Both the position numbers and the translations under genes were made by a program. From the NCBI GenBank assembly GCA_001873105.1, contig MNYN01000063.1:1-37302 (forward strand): DNA of 37,302 nucleotides, read 5' to 3'. The notes below the pieces were generated by a model. The model made no database searches and was not told where the DNA came from. It saw nothing but the letters and a program-made list of their open reading frames with translations. The first letter of the stretch is position 1, and every line of letters begins with the position of its first letter. Below are positions 14,447 to 23,074 of the stretch, in pieces. Source of the DNA: Flavobacteriaceae bacterium CG2_30_34_30 (GTDB lineage Bacteria; Bacteroidota; Bacteroidia; Flavobacteriales; Flavobacteriaceae).

Positions 14447-16651
14447 CTATTGGTTTTCAGTATTAGTAGATTCTTCTATATTTTTCACCTTGATATCGGT
14501 GCCAAGGCGTTGTAAATAAGCGATTATAGCTACTATTTCTCTATTTTTCATTTCAATGAAATCCATGCCATTTTCATTAGCATAGGCTTTATCGGCCTCA
14601 TAGTTTCTTACAAAATCCGGGTCGGAATATAAGTTTTCTTCTATTTTTGTACCTTGCTCGAGCATCCACTGCTGTGCTCCTGCAATTTCTTCATCGGTAT
14701 AAGGAACACCAAGTTTTACCATCACTCGCATTTTAGCTTCGGTATTTGATTTGTCCAATTCTGAATTTATCAGCCATTTATAGTTAGGCATTATAGATCC
14801 CGGCGAAGTACTTCTTGGGTCGTAAAAGTGATTTAAATGCCAATTGTCAGAAAACTTACCGCCTACACGCAATAAATCAGGGCCTGTTCGTTTGCTTCCC
14901 CATAAAAAAGGATGATCATATACAAACTCTCCGGCTTTGGAATATTCACCATAGCGCTCTACTTCACTTCTAAAAGGGCGAACCATTTGTGAGTGACAAC
15001 CTACGCAACCTTCTCTTATATAAAGGTCACGGCCTTCTAATTCTAAAGGTGTGTATGGATGCACACTGGAAATAGTAGGAATATTTGATTTAATCACTAT
15101 AGTAGGTACGATTTGCACTATACCACCGATAAGGATGGCAACCGTAGCAAAAATAGTTAACTGAACCGGTCTGCGTTCCAACCAAGAATGGTAACCTTCA
15201 CCTGAAACACGTTTTTTGGTTACGTGCTCAAGTGGAGCAGCTTCGGCTAATTCATCGGTTACCTCACTACCCGATCTTATGGTTTTGATTAAATTATAAA
15301 GCATTACAAAAGCACCGGTAATGTATAAAGTGCCTCCTATGGCGCGCATCCAGTACATCGGCATGATTTGAGTAACGGTTTCTAAAAAGTTACCATAAAC
15401 CAACGTTCCATCCGGGTTAAATTGTTTCCACATGGAAGCCTGTAAAAACCCTGCAACATACATAGGTAGGGTATAAAGAATAATCCCTAAGGTTCCTATC
15501 CAGAAATGGAAATTAGCCAATCCAATAGAATATAATTTTGTTTTAAATAATCTTGGCAGTAACCAATAAATCATACCGAAAGTAAGAAATCCGTTCCAGG
15601 CCAATGCACCCACATGCACGTGTGCTACAATCCAATCCGTAAAATGCGCAATGGCATTCACATTTTTAAGTGAAAGCATTGGTCCTTCAAAAGTTGCCAT
15701 TCCATAACCGGTAATGGCTACTACCATAAACTTCAAGGTTGGGTCTGTGCGCACTTTATCCCAAGCTCCACGCAGAGTTAATAATCCATTAATCATACCA
15801 CCCCATGAAGGCATTAACAACATAACCGAAAATGCGACACCTAAGTTTTGTGCCCAATCTGGCAAGGCAGAATACAACAAATGGTGAGGTCCTGCCCAAA
15901 TGTAAATGAATATTAAGGACCAGAAATGCACTATTGATAACCGGTAGGAATATATGGGTCGGTTAGCAATTTTAGGAACAAAATAATACATCAACCCTAA
16001 GAAAGGTGTTGTTAAGAAAAAAGCTACCGCATTATGCCCATACCACCATTGCACCAATGCATCCTGCACTCCTGCATAAACCGAATAACTTTTTAAAGCA
16101 CTTACCGGAAGTGCTAAACTGTTAAAAATATGAAGTACTGCTACAGTTACAAAAGTAGCAAGGTAAAACCATATGGCTACATACAAATGTCGTTGTCTTC
16201 TTCGTAAAATTGTACCTATCATATTAATACCAAATACAACCCAAATTAATGCAATAGCAACATCAATAGGCCATTCCAGCTCTGCGTATTCTTTTGAAGA
16301 ACTAAATCCTAAAGGAAGTGTTATCGCCGCAGCTACAATAATAAATTGCCAGCCCCAAAAGTTTATAGTGGTTAATGCATCGCTAAACATTCGTGCTTTT
16401 AATAACCGCTGCAACGAATAATAAATACCCGCAAAAATAGCATTCCCAACAAAGGCAAAAATAACAGCATTGGTATGTAAGGGTCTTAACCTTCCGTAGC
16501 TAAGCCACGAAATACCGTCTGTCATGTTTGGAAATAAATATAAGGTTGCAAGAAAAAGCCCTACGGTCATCCCGATAAGACCCCAGAAAATGGTTGCGTA
16601 AATAAACTTCTTAACGATTTTATTATCGTAATAAAATTGCTGTACTTCCAT
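14447..16651 (-). CDS. ccoNO: Fused cbb3 oxidase subunits CcoN and CcoO
   Basis: A 734-residue fusion. Residues 1-460 are CcoN, the haem-copper subunit, with ligand candidates His59 (RPLHTNAV), His206 (WWYGHNAVAF), His256-His257 (AGPHHLLY), and His344 and His346 (IVAHVHVGALAW). A linker at about 461-495 leads to CcoO, whose membrane anchor lies at about 498-520 and haem c site CVGCH at 549-553, followed by MVRPFRSEVERYG. In Proteobacteria these are two genes; the fusion is usual in Bacteroidota. It catalyses O2 reduction with high affinity and pumps protons. It starts 2 bp after ccoS. Confidence 0.96.
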   Translation of the reverse strand: MEVQQFYYDNKIVKKFIYATIFWGLIGMTVGLFLATLYLFPNMTDGISWLSYGRLRPLHTNAVIFAFVGNAIFAGIYYSLQRLLKARMFSDALTTINFWGWQFIIVAAAITLPLGFSSSKEYAELEWPIDVAIALIWVVFGINMIGTILRRRQRHLYVAIWFYLATFVTVAVLHIFNSLALPVSALKSYSVYAGVQDALVQWWYGHNAVAFFLTTPFLGLMYYFVPKIANRPIYSYRLSIVHFWSLIFIYIWAGPHHLLYSALPDWAQNLGVAFSVMLLMPSWGGMINGLLTLRGAWDKVRTDPTLKFMVVAITGYGMATFEGPMLSLKNVNAIAHFTDWIVAHVHVGALAWNGFLTFGMIYWLLPRLFKTKLYSIGLANFHFWIGTLGIILYTLPMYVAGFLQASMWKQFNPDGTLVYGNFLETVTQIMPMYWMRAIGGTLYITGAFVMLYNLIKTIRSGSEVTDELAEAAPLEHVTKKRVSGEGYHSWLERRPVQLTIFATVAILIGGIVQIVPTIVIKSNIPTISSVHPYTPLELEGRDLYIREGCVGCHSQMVRPFRSEVERYGEYSKAGEFVYDHPFLWGSKRTGPDLLRVGGKFSDNWHLNHFYDPRSTSPGSIMPNYKWLINSELDKSNTEAKMRVMVKLGVPYTDEEIAGAQQWMLEQGTKIEENLYSDPDFVRNYEADKAYANENGMDFIEMKNREIVAIIAYLQRLGTDIKVKNIEESTNTENQ

Positions 16652-16653
16652 AA

Positions 16654-16848
16654 TTAATCTAGTTTGTTTTTGGTTGGTAATGGTTCAGTGTCCGGCTTTT
16701 CTTGTACGAGTTCGTCATCAAAAAGCATTCTGACGGAAGGTGTATAGGTGTCATCAAATTGCCCTTTTTTTACCGAAATAATAAAAGCTAAAAAAAAGAA
16801 AATTGCTACTACTATACTAATAGTGAGTAGGATGTAAATTACACTCAT
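16654..16848 (-). CDS. ccoS: cbb3 oxidase maturation protein CcoS
   Basis: A 64-residue protein with one N-terminal membrane helix (about residues 4-25) followed by KKGQFDD, the typical CcoS pattern (x-x-G-Q-[FY]-D-D). CcoS is needed for cofactor insertion into the cbb3 complex. Here it leads the operon and is 2 bp from ccoNO. Its promoter region carries a TGA-N6-TCA palindrome with a TACTTTTG box, about 46 bp upstream in the spacer shared with the divergent acyl-CoA synthetase gene. Confidence 0.93.
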   Translation of the reverse strand: MSVIYILLTISIVVAIFFFLAFIISVKKGQFDDTYTPSVRMLFDDELVQEKPDTEPLPTKNKLD

Positions 16849-16865
16849 GTGGGATTTATTTATTT

Positions 16866-16910
16866 CAAAAGTATTGTACGCTTAAAAAGCAAAATATGAT
16901 TTTAGTCATA
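16866..16910 (-). promoter_or_regulatory. TGA-N6-TCA site plus -7 box, cco operon
   Basis: The palindrome TATGATTTTAGTCATA spans 16895-16910 (core 16897-16908). A minus-strand box TACTTTTG at 16866-16873 is a perfect TAnnTTTG match, with centres 33 bp apart. The usp-usp promoter at 27105-27149 has the same box sequence and spacing. A second minus-strand TACCTTTG at 16942-16949 has no palindrome and may be a basal promoter. Confidence 0.8.
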
Positions 16911-17137
16911 AATTGTGTCTTTATTGCAAATTTATCTTAGCCAAAGGTATTAAAAAATGGAAAACACACCTTTTAATAGAAATCAAATTTTTCTTTTTTT
17001 ATCAACCTAAATGCAACTAATAAGTTTTATCGGACACTAGTGTAAAAAAAATAAATAATATGAATATTTTCGCATACAAATAATTAGTATTATTACCCTT
17101 AAAGATTTTCCTTTCCTTGTTTATAAAAAATGGTAAG

Positions 17138-17181
17138 CTGACTTTGATCAGTTTTTTAATTACCTATAAATAATACCTTGC
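17138..17181 (+). promoter_or_regulatory. TGA-N6-TCA site plus -7-like box, acyl-CoA synthetase gene
   Basis: CTGACTTTGATCAG at 17138-17151 has the TGA/TCA core at 17139-17150. Downstream TACCTTGC at 17174-17181 is a degraded TAnnTTTG, the weakest of the six, yet again centred 33 bp away. Together with the cco site it makes the 354-bp spacer 16849-17202 a divergent control region. The middle of that spacer (about 16960-17130) holds nothing else I can interpret. Confidence 0.6.
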
Positions 17182-17202
17182 TCGGTCAAAATAGGAACTA
17201 AT

Positions 17203-19257
17203 ATGATTTCAAACGCTTTATTTAACCCCTCAAGTATTGTTGTGGTGGGTGGTTCAAATGATTGCTCAAAACCTGGAGGCAAAGTACTTTATAACCTCCT
17301 AAAACAGGAGTACGAGGGCGAATTATTTGTTGTGAATCCTAAAGAAACTTTGGTTCAAGGCATTCCCTGCTATATTTCTTGCAGCGAGTTACCCTCTGTT
17401 TCCCTTGCCATCATTGCGGTGGCATCAAAATATGTAGAAGAGGTTATTCGTGTTCTTGCTAATGAAAAAAATTGTAAAGCTTTTATATTGTTTTCTGCTG
17501 GTTTTAGTGAAACTGGTGCTGCAGGAAAAGAACTGGAAAAAAAATGCGTAGAAATCATCACCAAAGCTGGCGGTACTTTAATCGGACCCAATTGCATAGG
17601 TGTAATTACTGAAAAATATAAAGGCGTTTTTGCAGGACCAATTCCTGAATATGACCCAATGGGTTGTGACTGTGTTTCCGAATCAGGAGCAACTTTGGTG
17701 TATATTTTAGAAATGGCTTTGCCACGAGGATTAAAATTTAGAGATATTTTTTCCATTGGCAATAGTGCGCAAATAGGCATAGAAGACATCCTTGCATATT
17801 GGGATCAAACCTTTGATGCAAAATCAAGTTCTAAAATAAAATTGCTTTATATGGAGAAGGTTTCTGATCCAAAACGATTTTTAAAACACGCTAGGTCATT
17901 GGTGAATAAAGGATGCCGTATTGCTGCAATCAAGTCAGGCTCTTCAGATGCGGGTTCAAGAGCTGTTTCCTCTCATACAGGATCGCTTTCCGGCTCAAAT
18001 ACTGCCGTTAGTGCGTTGTTTAGAAAAGCCGGCGTTGTGCGCTGTTTTAGCCGAGTTGAACTGGTATATATGGCTGCTGTTTTTACCTATCCCCAATTGA
18101 AGGGAAACCATATTGCCGTTATCACTCATGCGGGTGGACCCGGTGTTATGCTTACCGATGTATTAATAAAAGGAGGCATGAAGGTTCCAATAATTGAAGG
18201 TCCTGATGCCGATTCGCTCTTGGCAGAGTTGTATGAAGGATCTTCCGTTTCAAATCCAATAGATTTTTTAGCTACAGGCACTGCGCAACAGCTCGGTAAA
18301 ATATTGGATTATGTGGAGGATATTTTTGACTTCATTGATGCTTCTGCGGTAGTTTTTGGTACCACAGGCATGTGGAAGGTAGATGATGTATATCAAGTAT
18401 TGCACGAAAAAATGAAAACCAGTAAAAAACCTATTTTCCCAATATTACCCTCGGTTATTCAGGCTGCAGAAGAAGTGAGCCAATTTCACACTATGGGACA
18501 CGTAAATTTTACAGATGAAGTGAGTTTTGGTTATGTCTTATCCAGAGCATATAAAATGCATAAACCCTTTTCAGAACCTGTATTACCTAAAATTGACAAA
18601 AAAATTATCAGGCAAATAATAGATGGTGTTCCTAATGGATATTTATCTGCTGAAGATATTGAATCGGTATTCAAGGCAGTAAATATTTCATTAACAAAAC
18701 AGAAAACAGTTACCTCGACTAGCGAAGCTATTAAGGCTATAGAAAACCTTAGTTTTCCTTTAGTAATGAAAGTAAATGGTCCTGTACATAAATCGGATGT
18801 TGGAGGGGTAGAACTAAACCTTAAAAGTAAGGAAGCGGTACTTAATACTTTTCAGAAATTAATGAAAATACAAGGTGCCGAATCGGTTTTGATGCAACAA
18901 CAACTATCAGGTATGGAAATATTTTTAGGTGCTTCCAGAGAAGATGACTTTGGTCATTTGCTATTTTGTGGTCTTGGAGGTGTTTTTGTTGAAGTATTTA
19001 AGGATGTGAAAGCGGCTCTTGCTCCTGTGGGAAAAGAAGAAGCATTGACCATGATAAGAAATCTGAAATCGTATCCTCTTATCCAAGGATTTAGAGGAAA
19101 AGAAGGCATAAATGAAGCATTAATAGTAGCATCTATTTTAAACCTTTCAGCGTTATTAGAGGCAGCACCTGAAATCAAGGAATTGGATATAAACCCATTG
19201 CTTGGAACTATGCATTCCCTTGTGGCTGTAGATGCAAGAGTGCTTATTTCGAGATAA
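17203..19257 (+). CDS. ADP-forming acyl-CoA (acetyl-CoA) synthetase, alpha-beta fusion
   Basis: A 684-residue single-chain NDP-forming acyl-CoA synthetase: CoA-binding Rossmann domain (about 1-135), two ligase domains (about 150-450) and an ATP-grasp domain (about 465-684). The phosphorylated His258 lies in SSHTGSLSGS, matching His257 of the archaeal ACD1 alpha subunit. His529 in HKSDVGGVEL matches the second phospho-His of the beta subunit. The reaction is acyl-CoA + ADP + Pi to acid + ATP + CoA, giving ATP from acetyl-CoA when respiration is limited. No acetyltransferase domain is fused, so it is not a Pat-type regulator. It is divergent from the cco operon and its stop lies 2 bp from the end of ccoI. 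Confidence 0.9.
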   Translation: MISNALFNPSSIVVVGGSNDCSKPGGKVLYNLLKQEYEGELFVVNPKETLVQGIPCYISCSELPSVSLAIIAVASKYVEEVIRVLANEKNCKAFILFSAGFSETGAAGKELEKKCVEIITKAGGTLIGPNCIGVITEKYKGVFAGPIPEYDPMGCDCVSESGATLVYILEMALPRGLKFRDIFSIGNSAQIGIEDILAYWDQTFDAKSSSKIKLLYMEKVSDPKRFLKHARSLVNKGCRIAAIKSGSSDAGSRAVSSHTGSLSGSNTAVSALFRKAGVVRCFSRVELVYMAAVFTYPQLKGNHIAVITHAGGPGVMLTDVLIKGGMKVPIIEGPDADSLLAELYEGSSVSNPIDFLATGTAQQLGKILDYVEDIFDFIDASAVVFGTTGMWKVDDVYQVLHEKMKTSKKPIFPILPSVIQAAEEVSQFHTMGHVNFTDEVSFGYVLSRAYKMHKPFSEPVLPKIDKKIIRQIIDGVPNGYLSAEDIESVFKAVNISLTKQKTVTSTSEAIKAIENLSFPLVMKVNGPVHKSDVGGVELNLKSKEAVLNTFQKLMKIQGAESVLMQQQLSGMEIFLGASREDDFGHLLFCGLGGVFVEVFKDVKAALAPVGKEEALTMIRNLKSYPLIQGFRGKEGINEALIVASILNLSALLEAAPEIKELDINPLLGTMHSLVAVDARVLISR

Positions 19258-19259
19258 GT

Positions 19260-21659
19260 TTACTTCAAATTTCTGCCCATAATATTTGTAGCAACCGTAG
19301 TAAAAACTACCACACTTATAGAGCTTAGAGGCATAATAATGGCTGCCACTACTGGAGCCAATTGTCCCGTAACTGCAAAATAAAGTCCAACTATATTATA
19401 TAAAAAAGAAATGACCATACTCGTTTTAATGATACCGATAGCTTTTTTAGTCATGTTTAAATAGCTAGGTAATTCTGCCAACTTTGACGCATCTAAAATA
19501 GCATCACAAGCTGGAGAAAACACATTTACATTTTCAGAAATAGCAATACCCACATTACTTTGTTTTAAAGCACCCGCATCGTTAAGTCCATCACCAACCA
19601 TTAAAATGGTATGACCATAATTTTGCAAGTCTTGAATATAAGCTAGCTTATCTTCCGGTTTTTGATGAAATAATAAGGTTGTTTTTTTTGGTAGTTTTTG
19701 ATGTAAATATGCTTTTTCTCCTTCATTATCTCCGGAAAGTATGGCCAGATTGTACTGCTTTTCCAGCTCTTTAAAAACATTTTCGACACCCTTTCTATAG
19801 TTGTTTTTAAAAATATATTTACCTTTGTAACAGTTATTTATGCTTATATGTATAGAAGTTCGTTTTTCTTCACTTTTAGATTGTACTCCTTTATTGTCCA
19901 CATAATTTGCAGAACCAATTTTAATTTGGTCACCATTCCATTTGGCTAGGATGCCTTTGCCAGAATATTCCTTAAATACATCTGGAGTAATACTGTCTTG
20001 TTCCTTCAAAAGTGTATATAACATCCTGCTAAGAGGATGATTAGAAGCACGTAAGGCATTTTTCAACAACCCTTCTTCCTTTTGGGTTAAAGGAATACCG
20101 TCATAGTAAATACTGTTTTTAGTAGTCGCTGTAATCGTCCCTGTTTTATCAAAAATAACCGTGTCAATTTTTGACAGTTGCTCAATAACCGTTGCATTTT
20201 TTAAATAGAATTTTAGTTTACCAAAAATTCGAAGCGTGTTTCCAAGAGTAAAAGGCGCTGACATAGCAAGTGCACAAGGGCAGGCAATAATCAACACAGC
20301 TGTAAATACTTGCATTGCCAATGCTTGATTTACAAAAAACCAATACGTTGTAGAAACAAGAGCAATCGTTAAAATAACGATAGTAAAATATTTACTAATG
20401 GTGTTGGTAAGTGTGGTAAACGCCAACTCTTTATCTTTACTAAAGGCATCATTACTCCATAATTGGGTTAAATAACTTTGGGAAACCGATTTTAAAGTCT
20501 CTACTTCAATGGCACCGGATATTTGTTTTCCTCCTGCAAAAACTTTATCACCGGATTGTTTTTGGATAGGATCAGACTCTCCGGTAACAAAACTGTAATC
20601 TATAAGTGCATTGCCTTTTATTAAAATGCAATCTACAGGAATAAGTTCCTGATTACGAATAAGAAGTCGATCACCCTTTTTTACATCATAAACTTGTACA
20701 GACTCTTCTTTTCTTCCGGAAGTGATTCGTGTAACGGCAATGGGGAAATAGGATTTAAAATCGCGTTCAAAAGAAAGAAAGTTATAGGTTTTTTGTTGAA
20801 AGTACTTTCCTAATAAAAGAAAAAACACCAAACCTGTTAGGCTATCAAAAAATCCGGCACCATGGTCAAAAATTATTTCATAAGTGCTTCTAGCAAAAAG
20901 CACAATAATTCCAACTGCAATAGGCACATCAATATTTAAAACTTTGGCGCGTAAACCCTTAAAAGCAGAAATAAAATATCCCGAAGCAGAATAGAAAAAA
21001 ACAGGCAGGGCAAAGGAAAACATCAACCAACGAAAGAGTGGTTTGTATTGTTCTAGCCAAAACTCATTCATTTCAAAGTATTCAGGAAAGGAGAGAAACA
21101 TGACATTGCCAAATGCAAAACCTGCAATGCCCAATTTATAAATCAAACTTCGGTCAATAGGTTTTTTTGCAGACGCATAATCATCTAAACTTATGTAGGG
21201 CTCATAGCCTATACTGCCTAGCAAAATCACAACTTCTTTAAGCGAAATTTCCTTCGCATTAAAATGCAAACGAACTGTTTTTTTAGGAAAAACTACTTGC
21301 GATGCTTTGATGGATTTATTAAGTTTATTCAGGTTTTCCAATATCCATATACAAGAGCTGCAATGGATATGTGGAATGTACAGGGTAATGATTTGAGTAG
21401 TACCGTCGTTAAATTCTAAAAGCTTTTCGGCAATGGAAGCATTGTCTAAAAAATCGTATTTACCCTCCATTTCTTTTGGAATAGCTCCGGGAGCATTTTG
21501 CAAGTCGTAGTAACAAGTCAAATCGCTTGATGAAAAAATTTCATAAACCGTTTTGCAACCATTGCAGCAAAACGATTTACCATCGGCTACAATGGCATCT
21601 GTTTTACAAGAATCGCCACAGTGATAACAGGTGGTTTTTATATCAGATATTGCCGCCAT
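19260..21659 (-). CDS. ccoI: Copper-transporting P1B-type ATPase CcoI/FixI
   Basis: A 799-residue heavy-metal P-type ATPase. The N-terminal 45 residues hold a Cys-rich segment (CYHCGDSC, CCNGC), a CcoI trait, then an HMA domain with HCSSC at 99-103. Eight membrane helices are expected, with the ion-binding CPC motif (IIACPCALAMSAP, near residue 460). DKTGTIT (near 500) contains the phosphorylated Asp, and TGES and GDGLND are present. In cbb3 systems this pump delivers Cu to the periplasm for the CuB site. It is split from the cco operon by the convergent acyl-CoA synthetase gene. Promoter box TATCTTTG at 21729-21736. Confidence 0.94.
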   Translation of the reverse strand: MAAISDIKTTCYHCGDSCKTDAIVADGKSFCCNGCKTVYEIFSSSDLTCYYDLQNAPGAIPKEMEGKYDFLDNASIAEKLLEFNDGTTQIITLYIPHIHCSSCIWILENLNKLNKSIKASQVVFPKKTVRLHFNAKEISLKEVVILLGSIGYEPYISLDDYASAKKPIDRSLIYKLGIAGFAFGNVMFLSFPEYFEMNEFWLEQYKPLFRWLMFSFALPVFFYSASGYFISAFKGLRAKVLNIDVPIAVGIIVLFARSTYEIIFDHGAGFFDSLTGLVFFLLLGKYFQQKTYNFLSFERDFKSYFPIAVTRITSGRKEESVQVYDVKKGDRLLIRNQELIPVDCILIKGNALIDYSFVTGESDPIQKQSGDKVFAGGKQISGAIEVETLKSVSQSYLTQLWSNDAFSKDKELAFTTLTNTISKYFTIVILTIALVSTTYWFFVNQALAMQVFTAVLIIACPCALAMSAPFTLGNTLRIFGKLKFYLKNATVIEQLSKIDTVIFDKTGTITATTKNSIYYDGIPLTQKEEGLLKNALRASNHPLSRMLYTLLKEQDSITPDVFKEYSGKGILAKWNGDQIKIGSANYVDNKGVQSKSEEKRTSIHISINNCYKGKYIFKNNYRKGVENVFKELEKQYNLAILSGDNEGEKAYLHQKLPKKTTLLFHQKPEDKLAYIQDLQNYGHTILMVGDGLNDAGALKQSNVGIAISENVNVFSPACDAILDASKLAELPSYLNMTKKAIGIIKTSMVISFLYNIVGLYFAVTGQLAPVVAAIIMPLSSISVVVFTTVATNIMGRNLK

Positions 21660-21728
21660 GAGTCTGCTCTTTCATAAAAATTAATATCCCTATATTTCTT
21701 AAAGGAATCGTTTTTTGTTTAAGAAACG

Positions 21729-21736
21729 CAAAGATA
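21729..21736 (-). promoter_or_regulatory. -7 box of ccoI
   Basis: The minus strand reads TATCTTTG, giving a leader of about 60-70 nt to the ccoI start at 21659. No TGA-N6-TCA palindrome lies 33 bp upstream, so ccoI seems to be controlled apart from the oxidase operon. Confidence 0.5.
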
Positions 21737-21817
21737 TGGATTATTAAAACAAGGTTAATTATTCGTAGAACTCGAAATAAGAAATAAAAAACAGGTGTAG
21801 AAGAAATGAGATTTAGT

Positions 21818-21825
21818 TATCTTTG
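21818..21825 (+). promoter_or_regulatory. -7 box just before the histidine kinase ATG
   Basis: TATCTTTG ends four bases before the ATG at 21830, the same spacing as at 6990-7002. It overlaps the start of the longer reading frame from 21806, which argues that 21830 is the true start and that the mRNA is nearly leaderless. Confidence 0.5.
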
Positions 21826-21829
21826 GGAC

Positions 21830-23059
21830 ATGAAAATTTTTGAGGAAGACAATGCCATTCTTAAAATGCTATCTGAAGCAGTTTCAGAAGGTTTAGTTAT
21901 CGTTGATGCAAGTCAAACAATTGTGTCCACAAACAAAGCCGCTGAGGAAATGTTTGGCTATACCGGAAAAGAACTTATAGGGCAGCATTTAGATATTTTA
22001 ATTCCGAAAAACTATCACCACAGCCACCACACCTATGTGGATGAATTTATTACCGATGCCGACAAAAGGAAAATGGGTCATGGATCAGATTTATATGGGG
22101 TGCGGAAAGACGGAAGTATTTTTCCTGTGGAAGCCGGTTTAAATCCATTTAAAATTAAAACCAATATATTTGTGATGGCATTAGTTGTAGATATCACAAA
22201 ACGTAAAGAACAAGAAAAAAGAATACTGGATCTTAATTCTGATTTAGAAAAACGTATTAAAATAAGAACCAAAGAGCTCGAAAAAACAGTAGAAGAATTA
22301 GAATGTGAAATTATAAAAAGAACAGAAGCTGAAAAAAAAATAAAACAAGCTCTTAAAAGGGAAAAAGAACTCAACGAACTCAAAACTAAGTTCTTATCGA
22401 TGGTGTCTCACGAATTTAAAACCCCATTAAGCGGTATATTAACCTCCACCATTTTATTAGGAAAATACCAACTAACGGAACAACAAGATAAAAGAGACAA
22501 ACACATTAGAACCATATCAGAAAAAGTACATTATTTAAATAACATTTTAAACGATTTTCTATCTATAGAGCGATTAGATACCGGAAAAGAAAATTACAAA
22601 ATGACTACATTCAAATTAAGCAAAGTGATTAATGAGGTTGTTTACAATGCAAATATGCTTTTAAAAAGTGGCCAAAATATTTATTTTCCACCAGAAGTTG
22701 ATGATTATCAAGTAACTATGGATGAAAAAATATTAGAACTGTCTCTATCTAATTTGGTACATAATGCCATTAAATATTCACCGGAGAATACCCCAATCGA
22801 AATAGATTTTGAAAAAAACAACAGTCACTTAACCATACACGTTAAAGACTATGGAATTGGCATACCAATAGATGCTCAAAAAAATATTTTTAGCAGATAT
22901 TTTAGAGCAGAAAATGCCCTTCACAACCAAGGCACAGGAATTGGGCTTAATATTGTGCAAGGCCATTTAAAAAATTTAGGTGGAACTATAAGTTTTAAAA
23001 GCGAAGAAAATAAAGGCAGCATATTTACTTTAAATATACCTATGAATTGTTCATCTTAA
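21830..23059 (+). CDS. PAS-domain sensor histidine kinase, soluble
   Basis: A 409-residue kinase with no membrane helix, so it senses inside the cell. Order: PAS (about 8-122), coiled coil (about 125-185), HisKA with phospho-acceptor His194 (MVSHEFKTPL), and HATPase with N box around Asn312, G1 DYGIGIP at 340-346 and G2 GTGIGL at 368-373. The PAS resembles the FixL class in its VRKDGSIFPVE end, but by eye the FixL haem-ligand His position is held by Arg (DKRKMG), so haem binding is doubtful. The adjacent HSHH (63-67) and MGHG are unusual. It lies 15 bp upstream of the REC-Crp gene, its likely partner. Start chosen at 21830; an ATG at 21806 is the alternative. Confidence 0.92.
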   Translation: MKIFEEDNAILKMLSEAVSEGLVIVDASQTIVSTNKAAEEMFGYTGKELIGQHLDILIPKNYHHSHHTYVDEFITDADKRKMGHGSDLYGVRKDGSIFPVEAGLNPFKIKTNIFVMALVVDITKRKEQEKRILDLNSDLEKRIKIRTKELEKTVEELECEIIKRTEAEKKIKQALKREKELNELKTKFLSMVSHEFKTPLSGILTSTILLGKYQLTEQQDKRDKHIRTISEKVHYLNNILNDFLSIERLDTGKENYKMTTFKLSKVINEVVYNANMLLKSGQNIYFPPEVDDYQVTMDEKILELSLSNLVHNAIKYSPENTPIEIDFEKNNSHLTIHVKDYGIGIPIDAQKNIFSRYFRAENALHNQGTGIGLNIVQGHLKNLGGTISFKSEENKGSIFTLNIPMNCSS

Positions 23060-23074
23060 AAATAGCATTTACCC

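Noticed and set aside
17203..19257. Pat-type protein acetyltransferase reading of the synthetase
   Set aside because: No GNAT domain is fused, and both catalytic His residues of the ADP-forming synthetase are present, so it is an enzyme of acyl-CoA metabolism.
21830..22200. Haem-binding FixL-type PAS domain
   Set aside because: By eye the FixL haem-ligand His position is Arg (KRKMG), so haem binding is not claimed, although the domain end resembles FixL.
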